In this document: positions 33,784-42,713 of the stretch, piece after piece
Layout of the letters: each line of letters opens with the position of its first letter
Numbering within the stretch: the first letter of the stretch is position 1
NCBI GenBank assembly: GCA_963777565.1
Contig: CAVZQZ010000006.1
Coordinates: 1 to 64,000, forward strand
Reading direction: 5' to 3'
DNA length: 64,000 nt
Source: CALMEC01 sp963777565
GTDB taxonomy: Bacteria > Actinomycetota > Thermoleophilia > Miltoncostaeales > Miltoncostaeaceae
The notes under the pieces: generated by a model
What the model was told of the DNA's origin: nothing
The model's database searches: none
Seen by the model: the letters and a program-made list of their open reading frames with translations, nothing else
Program-made: the position numbers and the translations under genes

Positions 33784-34947
33784 TGCGAAGGGCCCGACGG
33801 TGCGGCGCCGGTGGATGCGCAGGAGGATGCCCACCGCGATGAGATTCGTGAGGGTGTGGCTTCCCCCGTAGCTCATGAACGGCAGGGGGATTCCGGTGAT
33901 GGGCATGATCGTCACGTTCATCCCAATGTTAACGAACACCTCGAACGCGAGCATGGCGGCGATGCCACCTGCGACGAGTTGCTCGAACTGGGTCGCGGCT
34001 CTGGTCATGATTCGCAGGGCGCGCCAGATCACCAAACCGAACGCCAGGATGAGCAGGAGCGCCCCGGCGAACCCGTACATCTCGGCCTGGGAGGCGAAGA
34101 TGAAGTCGGTGTGGTGCTCGGGTAGCAAGTTGTTGCGCACCTGGGTGGCGCCGTCCTCGCCCTTGCCGAGCGCGCCGCCCGAGCCGACGGCGATTCGGCT
34201 CTGCTCGACCTGGTACCCGGTCTGGGTGGGGTCACGGCTGGAGTCGAGGAACGCGGTGAGCCGGTCGACCTGGTAGCCGCGCAGAATCGGCGCGCCGACG
34301 GCCGGGAGAATCCACAGCGACAGCGCGATCAGCCCGACGAGGACGCCGCCGGCGACCGCGAAGTGCTGCCACGGGATCCCGGCGAAGAAGAGCATGCCGC
34401 CGAGGATCGCCAGGTAGACGAGCGACGTGCCGAGGTCTGGCTGCAGGAACACGATGAACGCCGGCACGAGAGTCGCGCCGAGGGCGAGCAGGCTGAAGCG
34501 CGCAGTCCCCACCTCGGACCGGCGCTCGGTGATGATCCCGGCCAGGATCAGCACGAGCACGACCTTGCCGATCTCCGACGGCTGGAACTGGAACACGCCG
34601 AAGTCGATCCATCGGGTCGACCCGCGGGCGGTGCTTCCGATGGCGAGCACCACCGTGACGGCGCCGCACAGGGCCCCCCACAGCGTCCACGCGCGCCGTC
34701 CCAGCCGATGGATGTCGACGGCCATCGCGATGGCCATCACCCCCACCCCGATGGAGATGAAGACCAGCTGGCGGAACGAGAAGAAGTTGCTGTCGCCCGG
34801 GATGTCGTCGCGGGTGGCGATGTCCACCATGCGCAGGCCGAAGACCGTGATCGCAGCGACCGCGAGCACCAGCATCCAGTCGAGACGCGACAGGACATGC
34901 CGCAGTCGACCGGCCACCGCGATGCGGCTGGGGGCGAACGTCGTCAA
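33781..34947 (-). CDS. rodA: Rod-shape SEDS glycosyltransferase RodA
   Basis: The peptidoglycan polymerase of the elongation complex, partner of PBP2. 388 residues with about ten membrane helices. SEDS signatures: FGVFQFQPSEIGKVVLVLIL, FLQPDLGTSLVYLAILGGM, and ITGIPLPFMSYGGSHTLTNL at the C-terminus. The extracytoplasmic loop carries GALGKGEDGATQVRNNLLPE and HHTDFIFA. It starts at 34947, overlapping mrdA by 4 nt (ATGA). Its TAG stop (33781-33783) is the outer base triplet of the long palindrome. Confidence 0.96.
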   Translation of the reverse strand: MTTFAPSRIAVAGRLRHVLSRLDWMLVLAVAAITVFGLRMVDIATRDDIPGDSNFFSFRQLVFISIGVGVMAIAMAVDIHRLGRRAWTLWGALCGAVTVVLAIGSTARGSTRWIDFGVFQFQPSEIGKVVLVLILAGIITERRSEVGTARFSLLALGATLVPAFIVFLQPDLGTSLVYLAILGGMLFFAGIPWQHFAVAGGVLVGLIALSLWILPAVGAPILRGYQVDRLTAFLDSSRDPTQTGYQVEQSRIAVGSGGALGKGEDGATQVRNNLLPEHHTDFIFASQAEMYGFAGALLLILAFGLVIWRALRIMTRAATQFEQLVAGGIAAMLAFEVFVNIGMNVTIMPITGIPLPFMSYGGSHTLTNLIAVGILLRIHRRRTVGPFA

Positions 34948-36920
34948 TGCTGCGCCTGCTGTGAGCCGGAGCTGCAGCGCGCCGGGTCGTAGGTCAATGC
35001 GACGGCGAGGGTCTTACATGCGACCGGGGCCGCGGCGCCGGCGCCAAGCCCGGCGTTCTCGACGACCACCGCGACGACGTATTTGGGTGCCGCCCCGTTC
35101 GCCGGTCCATACCCGACGAACCACGAGTGGTCGGCGCGCGGCTTGTTCTCGGCGGTGCCGGTCTTGCCCGCCACGATCCCGCCAAGCGCGCCGAAGACCG
35201 ACACCGCGGTTCCGTCGCCGCTGTTCGTCACGTCCGAGAGACCGCCCATGACGGTCTCCCTGACACCGGGGTTGATGGTCGGCAGGTTCGTCTCGGGACG
35301 GCCCTTGGAGAGATCCGAGACGACCCGGCCGGATATCGGATCGACGACCTCGCGACCGATCGTCGGCTGCAGCACGCGGCCGCCGTTGACCAGCGCCGCA
35401 TATGCGCGAGCCATCTGGAGCGGGGTCGCGCTCAGAAAGCCCTGTCCGACCGACATGTTGATGGTGTCACCGGGGCGCCAGACGTTCCACGCGCGCTCCG
35501 TCTTGGGAATGTTGCGCTTCTTCCATGCGAGGTCGGGTACGTCTCCCGTGAGCTCGCCCGGCAGGTCGATCTTGGTGGGGCGGCCGAGCCCGAATGCCGC
35601 TGCCCATGCCTTGAGCTTCGTGTCGCCGTCTTCCCTGGCTTGATCGGTCGCACGCTGGTAGAAGCGCGCGCCAACCTGGTAGAAGAAGGTGTCGCTGGAC
35701 ACCGCGAGCGCGTGGCGGATCTGCATGTCGGCGAGCTGGAGCCGCCGGAAGTTGTTGAACTCGGTGCCGTAGAGCTTGACCGACTTGGGCGAGGTCAGGA
35801 ACTCATCGGGAGTGACGTATGCGGCGTTGAGTGCGGCGACGGCCGTGATGGCCTTGAACGTCGAGGCGGGCGGGTACGGCCAGAGCGCGCGGTCCTGGAA
35901 GGCCCGGCGCGGATTGTTCTTGATCTGGAGGAACTCGGAGCGCTTCCCCCGGGTCAGGACGCGGGGGTCCGCATTGGGGTACGACGCGAGGGCGATGACC
36001 TCGCCGGTGTTCGCGTCCAAGACGACCCCGCCGCCACCGCCGTTCTGGGACTTGCGCTCGACCTGCTCGCGAAGGGCATCCTCGAGCGCGCGCTGCACGT
36101 TGACGTCGATGCTGGTCGACAGCGTCAGTCCCGGGCGGGCCGGCTGCTCTGACAGCACACCCCGGCCGGCCGGATTGCCGGCCGCGTCGACCTCGACCCG
36201 TCGCTCGCCGTCGGTCCCGCGCAGATAGTCCTCGTACCGCAGCTCGAGCCCGTCGCGACCGACGATCGCGTCGCGACGGTATCCCTGCTGGAGGTACTGA
36301 TCGAGGCTCTTGGCCGGAATGAGTCCCACGTAGCCCAGCACGTGCGACAGGTATGCGCCCTCCCGGTAGTCACGCCGATAGTTCCGCTCCAGGCGGATGC
36401 CGGGGAACTCGCGGATGCGCTCGTTGAGCGGGATCAGCAGGTCGTCCTCGATGTCGGCCTTCAGCACCACCGACTTGTACGGGGCGTTCTTCTGACCGCT
36501 GCGCATGAGCGCCCGCAGCTTGGCGGGGCGCTCGCCGATGACTCTGGCGAGCTTGCGCAGCGTGCGGTCGCCGCGGTCACCCTGAAGGTCCTGCGGCAAC
36601 GCCACGATGTCGACCGCCAGGCGGCTGCCGGCGAGGACCTGGCCGTTGCGATCGAGGATCTGGCCGCGCGGCGCCGGGATGTGGATGGTGCGGACGCTGT
36701 TCCCGACGGCCTGCTCTTCGAAGCCGGACGCGCCAACGACCTGCAGGAACCACAGGCGCACCACCAGGATGCCGAACAGCACGACCACAACGGTGCCGAA
36801 CGCCGCGATGCGCTTCGCCGATTTCGGGGTCATCGGGCTGCCGCCCATCCCCGACGACGACGGACGCGGATGCTCGGTCGTCTCGGGCAGCCGGGGGCGC
36901 TTCACGTCGGCACCGCCCAC
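34944..36920 (-). CDS. mrdA: Penicillin-binding protein 2 (elongation transpeptidase)
   Basis: A class B PBP of 658 residues. One N-terminal membrane anchor (IAAFGTVVVVLFGILVVRLW, residues ~38-57) is followed by the PBP dimerisation domain (PAPRGQILDRNGQVLAGSRL, YLSHVLGYVGLI) and the transpeptidase domain: PPASTFKAITAV (SxxK nucleophile Ser), ALAVSSDTFFYQVG (SxD) and GIVAGKTGTAENK (KTG). About 30 proline/serine-rich residues precede the anchor; a shorter start at MTPKSAKR is possible. It overlaps mreD by 19 nt and rodA by 4 nt. It crosslinks new wall under the MreBCD scaffold. Confidence 0.95.
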   Translation of the reverse strand: MGGADVKRPRLPETTEHPRPSSSGMGGSPMTPKSAKRIAAFGTVVVVLFGILVVRLWFLQVVGASGFEEQAVGNSVRTIHIPAPRGQILDRNGQVLAGSRLAVDIVALPQDLQGDRGDRTLRKLARVIGERPAKLRALMRSGQKNAPYKSVVLKADIEDDLLIPLNERIREFPGIRLERNYRRDYREGAYLSHVLGYVGLIPAKSLDQYLQQGYRRDAIVGRDGLELRYEDYLRGTDGERRVEVDAAGNPAGRGVLSEQPARPGLTLSTSIDVNVQRALEDALREQVERKSQNGGGGGVVLDANTGEVIALASYPNADPRVLTRGKRSEFLQIKNNPRRAFQDRALWPYPPASTFKAITAVAALNAAYVTPDEFLTSPKSVKLYGTEFNNFRRLQLADMQIRHALAVSSDTFFYQVGARFYQRATDQAREDGDTKLKAWAAAFGLGRPTKIDLPGELTGDVPDLAWKKRNIPKTERAWNVWRPGDTINMSVGQGFLSATPLQMARAYAALVNGGRVLQPTIGREVVDPISGRVVSDLSKGRPETNLPTINPGVRETVMGGLSDVTNSGDGTAVSVFGALGGIVAGKTGTAENKPRADHSWFVGYGPANGAAPKYVVAVVVENAGLGAGAAAPVACKTLAVALTYDPARCSSGSQQAQH

Positions 36921-37468
36921 GGCTCCACTTCACGCGGCGCTCCGAGCAGGCGCCGCGCCGCCCACCACGCCGGCAGGGCCATGAGGGGCGCGAGCACGAT
37001 CTGCGGGATCACCAGATGTCCGATGAGGTAGCCGATCGGCGGGCCGTCACCGCGCAGCAACTCGACGATGCCGAGCCAGACCGGCACGAGCGCCGACGCG
37101 GCGACCACGAGCAGCACGGCCATGACACGCCCGATCGGGTCGCTGCCGGAGGCAAAGCGCCCGCACCACGCCCCGATCGCGACGTACGCGATGGCGAGCA
37201 CGCCGAGCGTGTCGCCCGGGGTGAGAAGCTCCACCAGCAGGCCCACGGCGAAGCCGTAGGTGGCGCCGACGACCACCCCCCGAAGCGCTGCCACGGCCAC
37301 GACCGTCGCGACCACCAGGTTCGGCGTCGCCTCGAACGGACCGATGTCGATTCGCGGCATGATCGTGACCTGGATGAGCACCGCGACGATTCCGATGGCG
37401 GCGACGTAGCGCAGGCCGTTGCCCTGTCCCGGCCGCATCCAGACGAGCTGCGCGCCGCGGAAGCTCAT
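36902..37468 (-). CDS. mreD: Rod shape-determining protein MreD
   Basis: 188 residues with five to six hydrophobic segments (YVAAIGIVAVLIQVTIMPRI, PNLVVATVVAVAALRGVVVG, ATYGFAVGLLVELL, LIGHLVIPQIVLAPLMALPA). MreD family members are poorly conserved, and the assignment rests on size, topology and position between mreC and mrdA. The start overlaps the mreC stop by 4 nt. A membrane component of the elongasome. Confidence 0.9.
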   Translation of the reverse strand: MSFRGAQLVWMRPGQGNGLRYVAAIGIVAVLIQVTIMPRIDIGPFEATPNLVVATVVAVAALRGVVVGATYGFAVGLLVELLTPGDTLGVLAIAYVAIGAWCGRFASGSDPIGRVMAVLLVVAASALVPVWLGIVELLRGDGPPIGYLIGHLVIPQIVLAPLMALPAWWAARRLLGAPREVEPWAVPT

Positions 37469-38511
37469 CCGCCGAGACCCGCGCGGCGTCGCGCCTCTGG
37501 GTTCGTCGGGACGAAGACCGTGAACAGCGACAGCTCGGAGGGGTCGCGGAACGGGGTCACCTGCACCGTCTGCGTTTCACCCGGCTCCTGCCCGCCGACG
37601 CTCGACACCGTGCCGATCGGCAGCCCCGGCGGGTACGGCGACTCCAGACGGAGCGTGCCGTAGCCGGCGGTCACGACCACGTCGTCCTTTTGGACGAGCT
37701 CGCTGCGCGGAACCTGCTCGAGAAGGAGCTCACCCGACGACGTGGCCTTGAGCAGGCCGAGGGGCTTCGTCCCGTTCGCGAGGCGCGCCCCGATCGAGGT
37801 TGCCGGGTCCGTGATGAACGTGACCGTCGATGACCCCCCGGTCGTGGAGGTGACGATCCCGACGAGGGCGCCGAAGTACTTGCTGTCGCCCTTCACCGGC
37901 GCGAAGACCAGCGAGTTGACGACGACCTTGTCGTTGCGCCCCTTGTCGAGCTTGACCCGCTGCGACAGGTCCTGCGGGCGGCCGATGACCTGGGCGGACA
38001 CGGCCGTGTACCCGTCGGGCCCGTCGTCGGAGATGGCGAGGGCCTCGCGGAAGCTCTTGATCTGCTCCGCGGTGAGGTCCTGGTTGATGATCGCGCTCTG
38101 CAACGCCGCGTTCTCGGCCCGCAGCCGGTTCGCCTCGTCGCGCGCGCCCCGGAGCTCTGCGAACCAGTTCCACCCGTCCTTGAGCGGCTGCACGGCCGCG
38201 ACCGCGACCTCCTGGACGGGCGTGACGACCGCTCCGACGGTTCCCTTGAACTGATGGAGGAACCCGCCCTCGTCCTCGCGGAAGAACGTGGTGAAGATCA
38301 GGACCGAGATGACCAGCAGGGCGAGCACCACGCCGCGGCGCGCCGCGATCCGCCGCCGTGACGCTCGGGGCGCCGTGTCACTCGGGAGGGCGCGCGGTGG
38401 GACGCCGCCGCCACCGGACCCGCCGGGCGTTGCGGACTGCGTACTAATACTTCTTGTTGCGCGGCCGCTTGCTTGAATTCGACGATTTGCGCATGACTTC
38501 GAACTCCTCAA
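37465..38511 (-). CDS. mreC: Rod shape-determining protein MreC
   Basis: A bitopic membrane protein. After a basic, glycine-rich N-terminus there is one TM helix (GVVLALLVISVLIFTTFF, residues ~60-77), a coiled coil (LRGARDEANRLRAENAALQS), and the periplasmic beta domain (AVSAQVIGRPQDLSQRVKLD, VGIVTSTTGGSSTVTFITDP, DVVVTAGYGTLRLESPYPPG). The only ATG in frame (38511) overlaps mreB by 68 nt. The true start may be nearer the mreB stop, so the first ~23 residues are doubtful. It links MreB to PBP2 and RodA. Confidence 0.92.
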   Translation of the reverse strand: MRSSKSCANRRIQASGRATRSISTQSATPGGSGGGGVPPRALPSDTAPRASRRRIAARRGVVLALLVISVLIFTTFFREDEGGFLHQFKGTVGAVVTPVQEVAVAAVQPLKDGWNWFAELRGARDEANRLRAENAALQSAIINQDLTAEQIKSFREALAISDDGPDGYTAVSAQVIGRPQDLSQRVKLDKGRNDKVVVNSLVFAPVKGDSKYFGALVGIVTSTTGGSSTVTFITDPATSIGARLANGTKPLGLLKATSSGELLLEQVPRSELVQKDDVVVTAGYGTLRLESPYPPGLPIGTVSSVGGQEPGETQTVQVTPFRDPSELSLFTVFVPTNPEARRRAGLGG

Positions 38512-39496
38512 GTGCGCGTCCCGACCCGATCGCCACGCAGGTGAGCGGTGATTCGGCGACGTGGATTGGCATCTCTGTCTCGCGACGCAGGCGCTCGTCC
38601 AACCCCTGCAGCAGTGAACCGCCCCCGGCCAGCATGATGCCCCGGTCCATGATGTCCGACGCGAGCTCGGGCGGCGTCTTGTCGAGGGTGCTCTTGACGG
38701 CGTCGATGATCGCGACGAGCGGCTCCTCGAGCGCGGTGCGGACGTCCTCCGAGGAGAGCACGACGGTCTTCGGCAGGCCGCTGATCATGTCGCGGCCGCG
38801 GATCTCGGCCTGGACCTCCTCGCGGAGGGGGTAGGCGGAGCCGATCTCGAGCTTGACCTCTTCCGCGGTCTGGTTGCCGATCATCAGCTTGTGCTCGCGT
38901 TTGACGTAGTTGATGATCGCCTCGTCGAGCTCGTCGCCGCCGATGCGGATGGACTGGGCGACGACGATGCCGCCGAGCGAGATGACCGCGACTTCGCTGG
39001 TGCCGCCGCCGATGTCGACGACCATGCTGCCGGTCGGCTCGGCGACGGGCAAACCGGCGCCGATCGCCGCCGCCATCGGCTCCTCGATGAGCTGCGCCTC
39101 GCGGGCCCCGGCCGAGTAGGTGGCCTCGACGACCGCGCGCTTCTCGACGCCGGTGACACCGGACGGGACGCACACCACCACGCGCGGGTGGGCCCACCGG
39201 TTCTGGTGGACCTTGCGGATGAAGTGCTTGAGCATCTGCTCGGTCACGTCGAAGTCGGCGATGACCCCGTCTTTGAGGGGACGGATCGCGCTGATGTTGC
39301 CCGGGGTCCGACCGAGCATCCGCTTCGCCTCGATTCCGACGGCGTGCACCTCGTTGGTGCGGGTGTCGATCGCGACCACGGAGGGTTCGGACAGCACGAT
39401 GCCGCGCCCACGTACATAGACGAGCGTGTTCGCGGTTCCGAGATCGACGGCCATGTCGCGGCCGCCGAAGCCGGTCAGATACCCCCAGAGGCCGAT
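38444..39496 (-). CDS. mreB: Actin-like rod shape protein MreB
   Basis: A bacterial actin that positions the elongation complex. Motifs: MAVDLGTANTLVYVRGRGIV (phosphate 1), IEEPMAAAIGAGLPVAEPTG, SMVVDIGGGTSEVAVISLGG (phosphate 2), GIMLAGGGSLLQGLDERLRR (adenosine). ATG 39454 lies 14 codons inside: homologous sequence continues upstream as IGLWGYLTGFGGRD. A strong SD (AAGGGAGGGA, 39510-39501) sits before an ATC codon at 39496, with no ATG, GTG or TTG. The span assumes initiation there (ATC, or a miscalled ATG). Head of the mre operon. Confidence 0.95.
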   Translation of the reverse strand: MGLWGYLTGFGGRDMAVDLGTANTLVYVRGRGIVLSEPSVVAIDTRTNEVHAVGIEAKRMLGRTPGNISAIRPLKDGVIADFDVTEQMLKHFIRKVHQNRWAHPRVVVCVPSGVTGVEKRAVVEATYSAGAREAQLIEEPMAAAIGAGLPVAEPTGSMVVDIGGGTSEVAVISLGGIVVAQSIRIGGDELDEAIINYVKREHKLMIGNQTAEEVKLEIGSAYPLREEVQAEIRGRDMISGLPKTVVLSSEDVRTALEEPLVAIIDAVKSTLDKTPPELASDIMDRGIMLAGGGSLLQGLDERLRRETEMPIHVAESPLTCVAIGSGRALEEFEVMRKSSNSSKRPRNKKY

Positions 39497-39597
39497 CGTT
39501 TCCCTCCCTTCCGGGCCGGTCTCAAGACTTCGACACGCTAGCGGGGATCAGGTCTGTGGTCTACCCAGGCGGGAATTGCGCAATCAAGCAGGGGATT

Positions 39598-39643
39598 CGC
39601 AACCCTGCGCCACCCACGGGAACCGGAGTGGCGCAGGGTTGCG
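39598..39643. terminator. Perfect 16-bp hairpin downstream of alcohol dehydrogenase gene
   Basis: Arms CGCAACCCTGCGCCAC (39598-39613) and GTGGCGCAGGGTTGCG (39628-39643) around a 14-nt loop, 138 nt past the stop of the minus-strand dehydrogenase and 100 nt before mreB. No T-run. It is the best terminator candidate for the ADH operon. The rest of 39497-39780 shows no genes. Confidence 0.6.
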
Positions 39644-39780
39644 ATCCACCGGGGTTCGCCGACTCAGAACGCCCGTGCCGGCGACTTGACCCGCCGGATG
39701 GCCCGAGGTCGAACACCAACACCGTGGGGCGACGGTGCGGATTGTCCCATCCGGGTCCCGCACCGCCGGCGTGCGCCCGG

Positions 39781-40806
39781 TCAGGGCACGATCACGCCTC
39801 GCCCGTGCAGCTTCGCGTGGTGCAGATCGCCGATCGCGGTGTTGATGTCGTCGAGCGTGTACTCGACGGCCGTGAGGTGCACCCGGCCCTGGCCCGCCAT
39901 CGTCATCAGCTCGGCGAGCTCGTTGTAGTTGCCGACGAGGCTCCCCATCACTGCGATCTCGCTGAAGACGAAGTCGATCGCGGGTACCTCGATGACGCCC
40001 CCGTACCCGACGACCCAGTAGATGCCGCCCTTCTTCAGCATCGCGACGGCGTCGGGAATCGCGGAGCCCTCACCGACGAAGTCGATGACGGCCTCCGCGC
40101 CACCCTTGGTGAGCTCCTGCACCTTCTCCGCACCGCCCCCGTCGGACGCGTCGACGAGGTGGTGCGCGCCGCACTTCTTGGCGAGCTTGAGCGCCGCCTT
40201 GGAGCGATCCACCGCGATGATCTCCGTCGCGCAGAGCTCCCTCAGAACCTGGACAGCGACGTGGCCGAGCCCGCCGACACCGATAACGGCGCAACGGGTA
40301 CCCGGCCAGAGGCGCTTCGCCGCGCGCTTCGCGACACGGTAGGCGGTGATGCCGGCGTCGGCATACGGCGCGATCGCCTTCGGCGCGAGCCCCTCGGGGA
40401 GCTTGATGCAGGCCCGTTCCCCCGTGCGCAGATACTCGGCGAACCCGCCGTTCTGGGTGATCCCGGGGAACTGCAGGTCCGGGCAGTGCATGTCCTCGCC
40501 GGCGCGGCAGGCGAGGCAGAGGCCGCAGGTGATGACCGGATGGACGATGACGGCGTCGCCCGGCTTGACCGACTTCACGGCTCTTCCGACATCCTCAACC
40601 CAGCCCGCATTCTCGTGCCCGAGGATGTACGGAAGCTCCGTGTCGACCTTGTCCTTCCACACGCCTTCGATGATGTGCAGGTCGGTGCGGCACAAGCCTG
40701 CGCCGCCGATCCTGACGATCACGTCTGTGTCGGATTGCACCTCCGGCGTGTCGTAGCTCTCGAGCTTGAGCTCCTCGTCGAACCCGTACAGGACTGCAGC
40801 TTTCAT
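39781..40806 (-). CDS. Zinc-dependent NAD(P) alcohol dehydrogenase
   Basis: 341-residue MDR alcohol dehydrogenase. Catalytic zinc ligands: Cys in GAGLCRTDLHI, HENAGW (GHE), and the later domain. Structural zinc cysteines: VITCGLCLACRAGEDMHCPD. Rossmann GVGGLGHVAVQVLRELCATE. It starts at 40806 (MKAAVLYGFDEELKLES) and overlaps the DUF59 gene by 4 nt. With the amidohydrolase and DUF59 genes it forms a three-gene operon resembling the accessory end of propane/methane-type diiron monooxygenase clusters (recalled from the mycobacterial mim and rhodococcal prm loci). The likely substrate would then be a short alcohol. Confidence 0.9.
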   Translation of the reverse strand: MKAAVLYGFDEELKLESYDTPEVQSDTDVIVRIGGAGLCRTDLHIIEGVWKDKVDTELPYILGHENAGWVEDVGRAVKSVKPGDAVIVHPVITCGLCLACRAGEDMHCPDLQFPGITQNGGFAEYLRTGERACIKLPEGLAPKAIAPYADAGITAYRVAKRAAKRLWPGTRCAVIGVGGLGHVAVQVLRELCATEIIAVDRSKAALKLAKKCGAHHLVDASDGGGAEKVQELTKGGAEAVIDFVGEGSAIPDAVAMLKKGGIYWVVGYGGVIEVPAIDFVFSEIAVMGSLVGNYNELAELMTMAGQGRVHLTAVEYTLDDINTAIGDLHHAKLHGRGVIVP

Positions 40807-41520
40807 GCGAGCACCTCCCGCCGTTGCCATTCCTCGATTCCCTCGTGGTACCTCGCCGCGAGGAGCCCTGTGCAGAGCTCCGCGTTGGCGGCTGCGCTGA
40901 TACGCACCGAACGCGCGAGCCGCAGGTACGCGTCCAGCATGCCGGCCTCCAGCGGTTTGCCGACCGGCATCGTGAACGCGAGCGCCTCGGCGTCCTCGGG
41001 GAGCCCCATGTCCCGCCGGCGCGTGAGGTACTCCTCCCATTCGACGGGGTCGACGCCGGCGGGCGGCGACCCGTCGCCGAGCGTCAGGGCGACGACATCG
41101 CCGTCGCTTAGGAAACTGCGCGCGCTTGCGAGCACTGGTGCCTGTCGTCCGAGGAACGCTTTGCGACGGAACGTGCGCCGCACACTCGTCGAGACCATCC
41201 GTCGCCTCCACAGGGAACACATCCTCGAACGACTGTCCGTCACAGACTCCCTTGCTGATCCTGACCGACTCGAAATGGTCGACCAGCTCGATCGTGACCC
41301 GCCCGACCCCGGGTACCGCATCGATCGCATCCCGCGCGTCGGCGGCCATGACGAATGCGAAGTTGGCCGCACACCAGTAGGTGGGCAGCCGCAGATCGAC
41401 CCGCACGTCCTGGCCGTCGATGATCACCGCCCTGACGAATCCGAGGTCGGTGAGGGGTCGGTCGAGCTCAGGATCCCTGACCGTCCCGAGCGCCGCCCAG
41501 ACTGCGTCCCGCTCGATCAT
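40803..41520 (-). CDS. DUF59/MIP18-type metal-sulfur cluster assembly protein, one frameshift
   Basis: Starts at 41520 (ATGA overlap with the amidohydrolase stop). The N-terminal ~100 residues are a MIP18/DUF59 domain: VWAALGTVRDPELDRPLTDL, LPTYWCAANFAFVMAADARD, VPGVGRVTIELVDHF. The frame shifts near 41185, where one missing G (GACGAGGTGCGG read as GACGAGTGCGG) would join EATDGLDE to VRRTFRRKAFLGRQAPVL. The remainder (WEEYLTRRRDMGLPEDAEAL, ANAELCTGLLAARYHEGIEE) is an extension of ~125 residues. Reconstructed length ~239 aa. Its place between amidohydrolase and ADH suggests a maturation role for a metalloenzyme of the same pathway. Confidence 0.78.
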
Positions 41521-42542
41521 GCCGCGGCGGTGGCGAACTGGTCGCGAGCGATCTTCTTGGCGTGCTTGGCCGGGTCGATGCCGTACAGCTTGCAGGCGTT
41601 CAGGCCGAGGATCTTCTTCTTGGCTTCGACGGTGAGCTGCACGCCACCGGACTCCTGCGCTACGGCGTCGGGGAGCTCGAAATCCACGAACTTCTCGACG
41701 ATCCACTTGGGGTGCCAGAGCGCGTAGTCCGACGCGAACAGGAGGCGGTCCTCCCCCAGCCAGAACAGGAGCTCCGCGAGCACGGTGGCGAAGTAGTGCG
41801 GCTTTGGGTGGATGAACGGCATCAGGACGGCAAGGCCGCCATAGACGTTCGGCTCCTGGACGGCGATCCAGCAGAAGTCCTCTGTGCGCGGCATGCCGAC
41901 GTGCTCGACGATGAAGTTGAGCTCCGGGAAGTTCGTCGCGGCGTGATCGATATCGGCGACGTCGAAGCTGTCCTTCTGCAGCGGCCAGATCGTCGGGCCT
42001 TTGTGGACGTGGATGTTGGTCACGCCGAGCTCGACGCATTTCGCCAGGTACTTCTCGGCCCAGGGGTCGTCGAGCTTCCATCCGCGCGAGTCACCGTGCC
42101 ACTCGGCGGTGTAGAGCTTTACCCCCTTGATGTCCCACTTCTCGACTTTCGCCTCGAATTCCTCGAGCCCGGTCTCCGCGTTCCGCGGGTCCCAAGCGCT
42201 GTTGAGGATGAAGCGGTCGGGGTACTTGTCCTTCAGGATCGCGTCGCGCGCTGTGGTGTTGAAGCCGTCGTGGTAGAAGTCGGTGAGGTAGGTCGGCTGG
42301 AAGATCCCGATGTCGACGAACCCGTCGACGAAGACGTCCTGCATCAGGGTTTCCTCGTCGTACTTCTCGTACTTCTCCTTCGGCCACACGTACTCGGCCG
42401 GCGAGAGGCCGGAGTGGTAGTCGTAGAAGCATGAGATGAACCCTGCGCCGTACTTGTTCTTGCAGTTCTCCGGACTGCCATCCCACCAATGCAGGTGGCC
42501 GTCCACGATGAAGTACTCGTCCCCAGCGGGGCTGCGGTACAT
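41517..42542 (-). CDS. Amidohydrolase-2 family metal-dependent hydrolase/decarboxylase-like
   Basis: A 341-residue TIM-barrel metalloenzyme. Start at 42542 (MYRSPAGDEYFIVDGHLHWW): the DGHLHWW segment gives the N-terminal HxH metal site. NIHVHKGPTIWPLQKDSF and FIVEHVGMPRTEDFCW supply further His residues, and LLFASDYALWHPKW the C-terminal Asp. This pattern fits the ACMSD-like amidohydrolase-2 group (decarboxylases and hydrolases). The reaction is not defined. It heads the operon with DUF59 and ADH and is divergent from the IclR regulator, 171 nt away. Confidence 0.85.
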   Translation of the reverse strand: MYRSPAGDEYFIVDGHLHWWDGSPENCKNKYGAGFISCFYDYHSGLSPAEYVWPKEKYEKYDEETLMQDVFVDGFVDIGIFQPTYLTDFYHDGFNTTARDAILKDKYPDRFILNSAWDPRNAETGLEEFEAKVEKWDIKGVKLYTAEWHGDSRGWKLDDPWAEKYLAKCVELGVTNIHVHKGPTIWPLQKDSFDVADIDHAATNFPELNFIVEHVGMPRTEDFCWIAVQEPNVYGGLAVLMPFIHPKPHYFATVLAELLFWLGEDRLLFASDYALWHPKWIVEKFVDFELPDAVAQESGGVQLTVEAKKKILGLNACKLYGIDPAKHAKKIARDQFATAAA

Positions 42543-42713
42543 GGCTGGACCTCCAAGCCCGTGAATGCGGTCGGGCCAACCTAACCGTGTGCCCGCAACG
42601 GAAGCGACGGCGCCGACCCCCGCAGATTTCGGGATCTGAAAAACGCACGGTTTGTTGCAAATTGCCGCGGCAGCGGCTAGAAAGACCGTCCGGAGGTCCT
42701 GTAGGGGGATTCT

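Noticed and set aside
39556..41727. A 723-codon plus-strand open frame
   Set aside because: Antisense to the ADH and DUF59 genes; no motifs, typical GC shadow frame.
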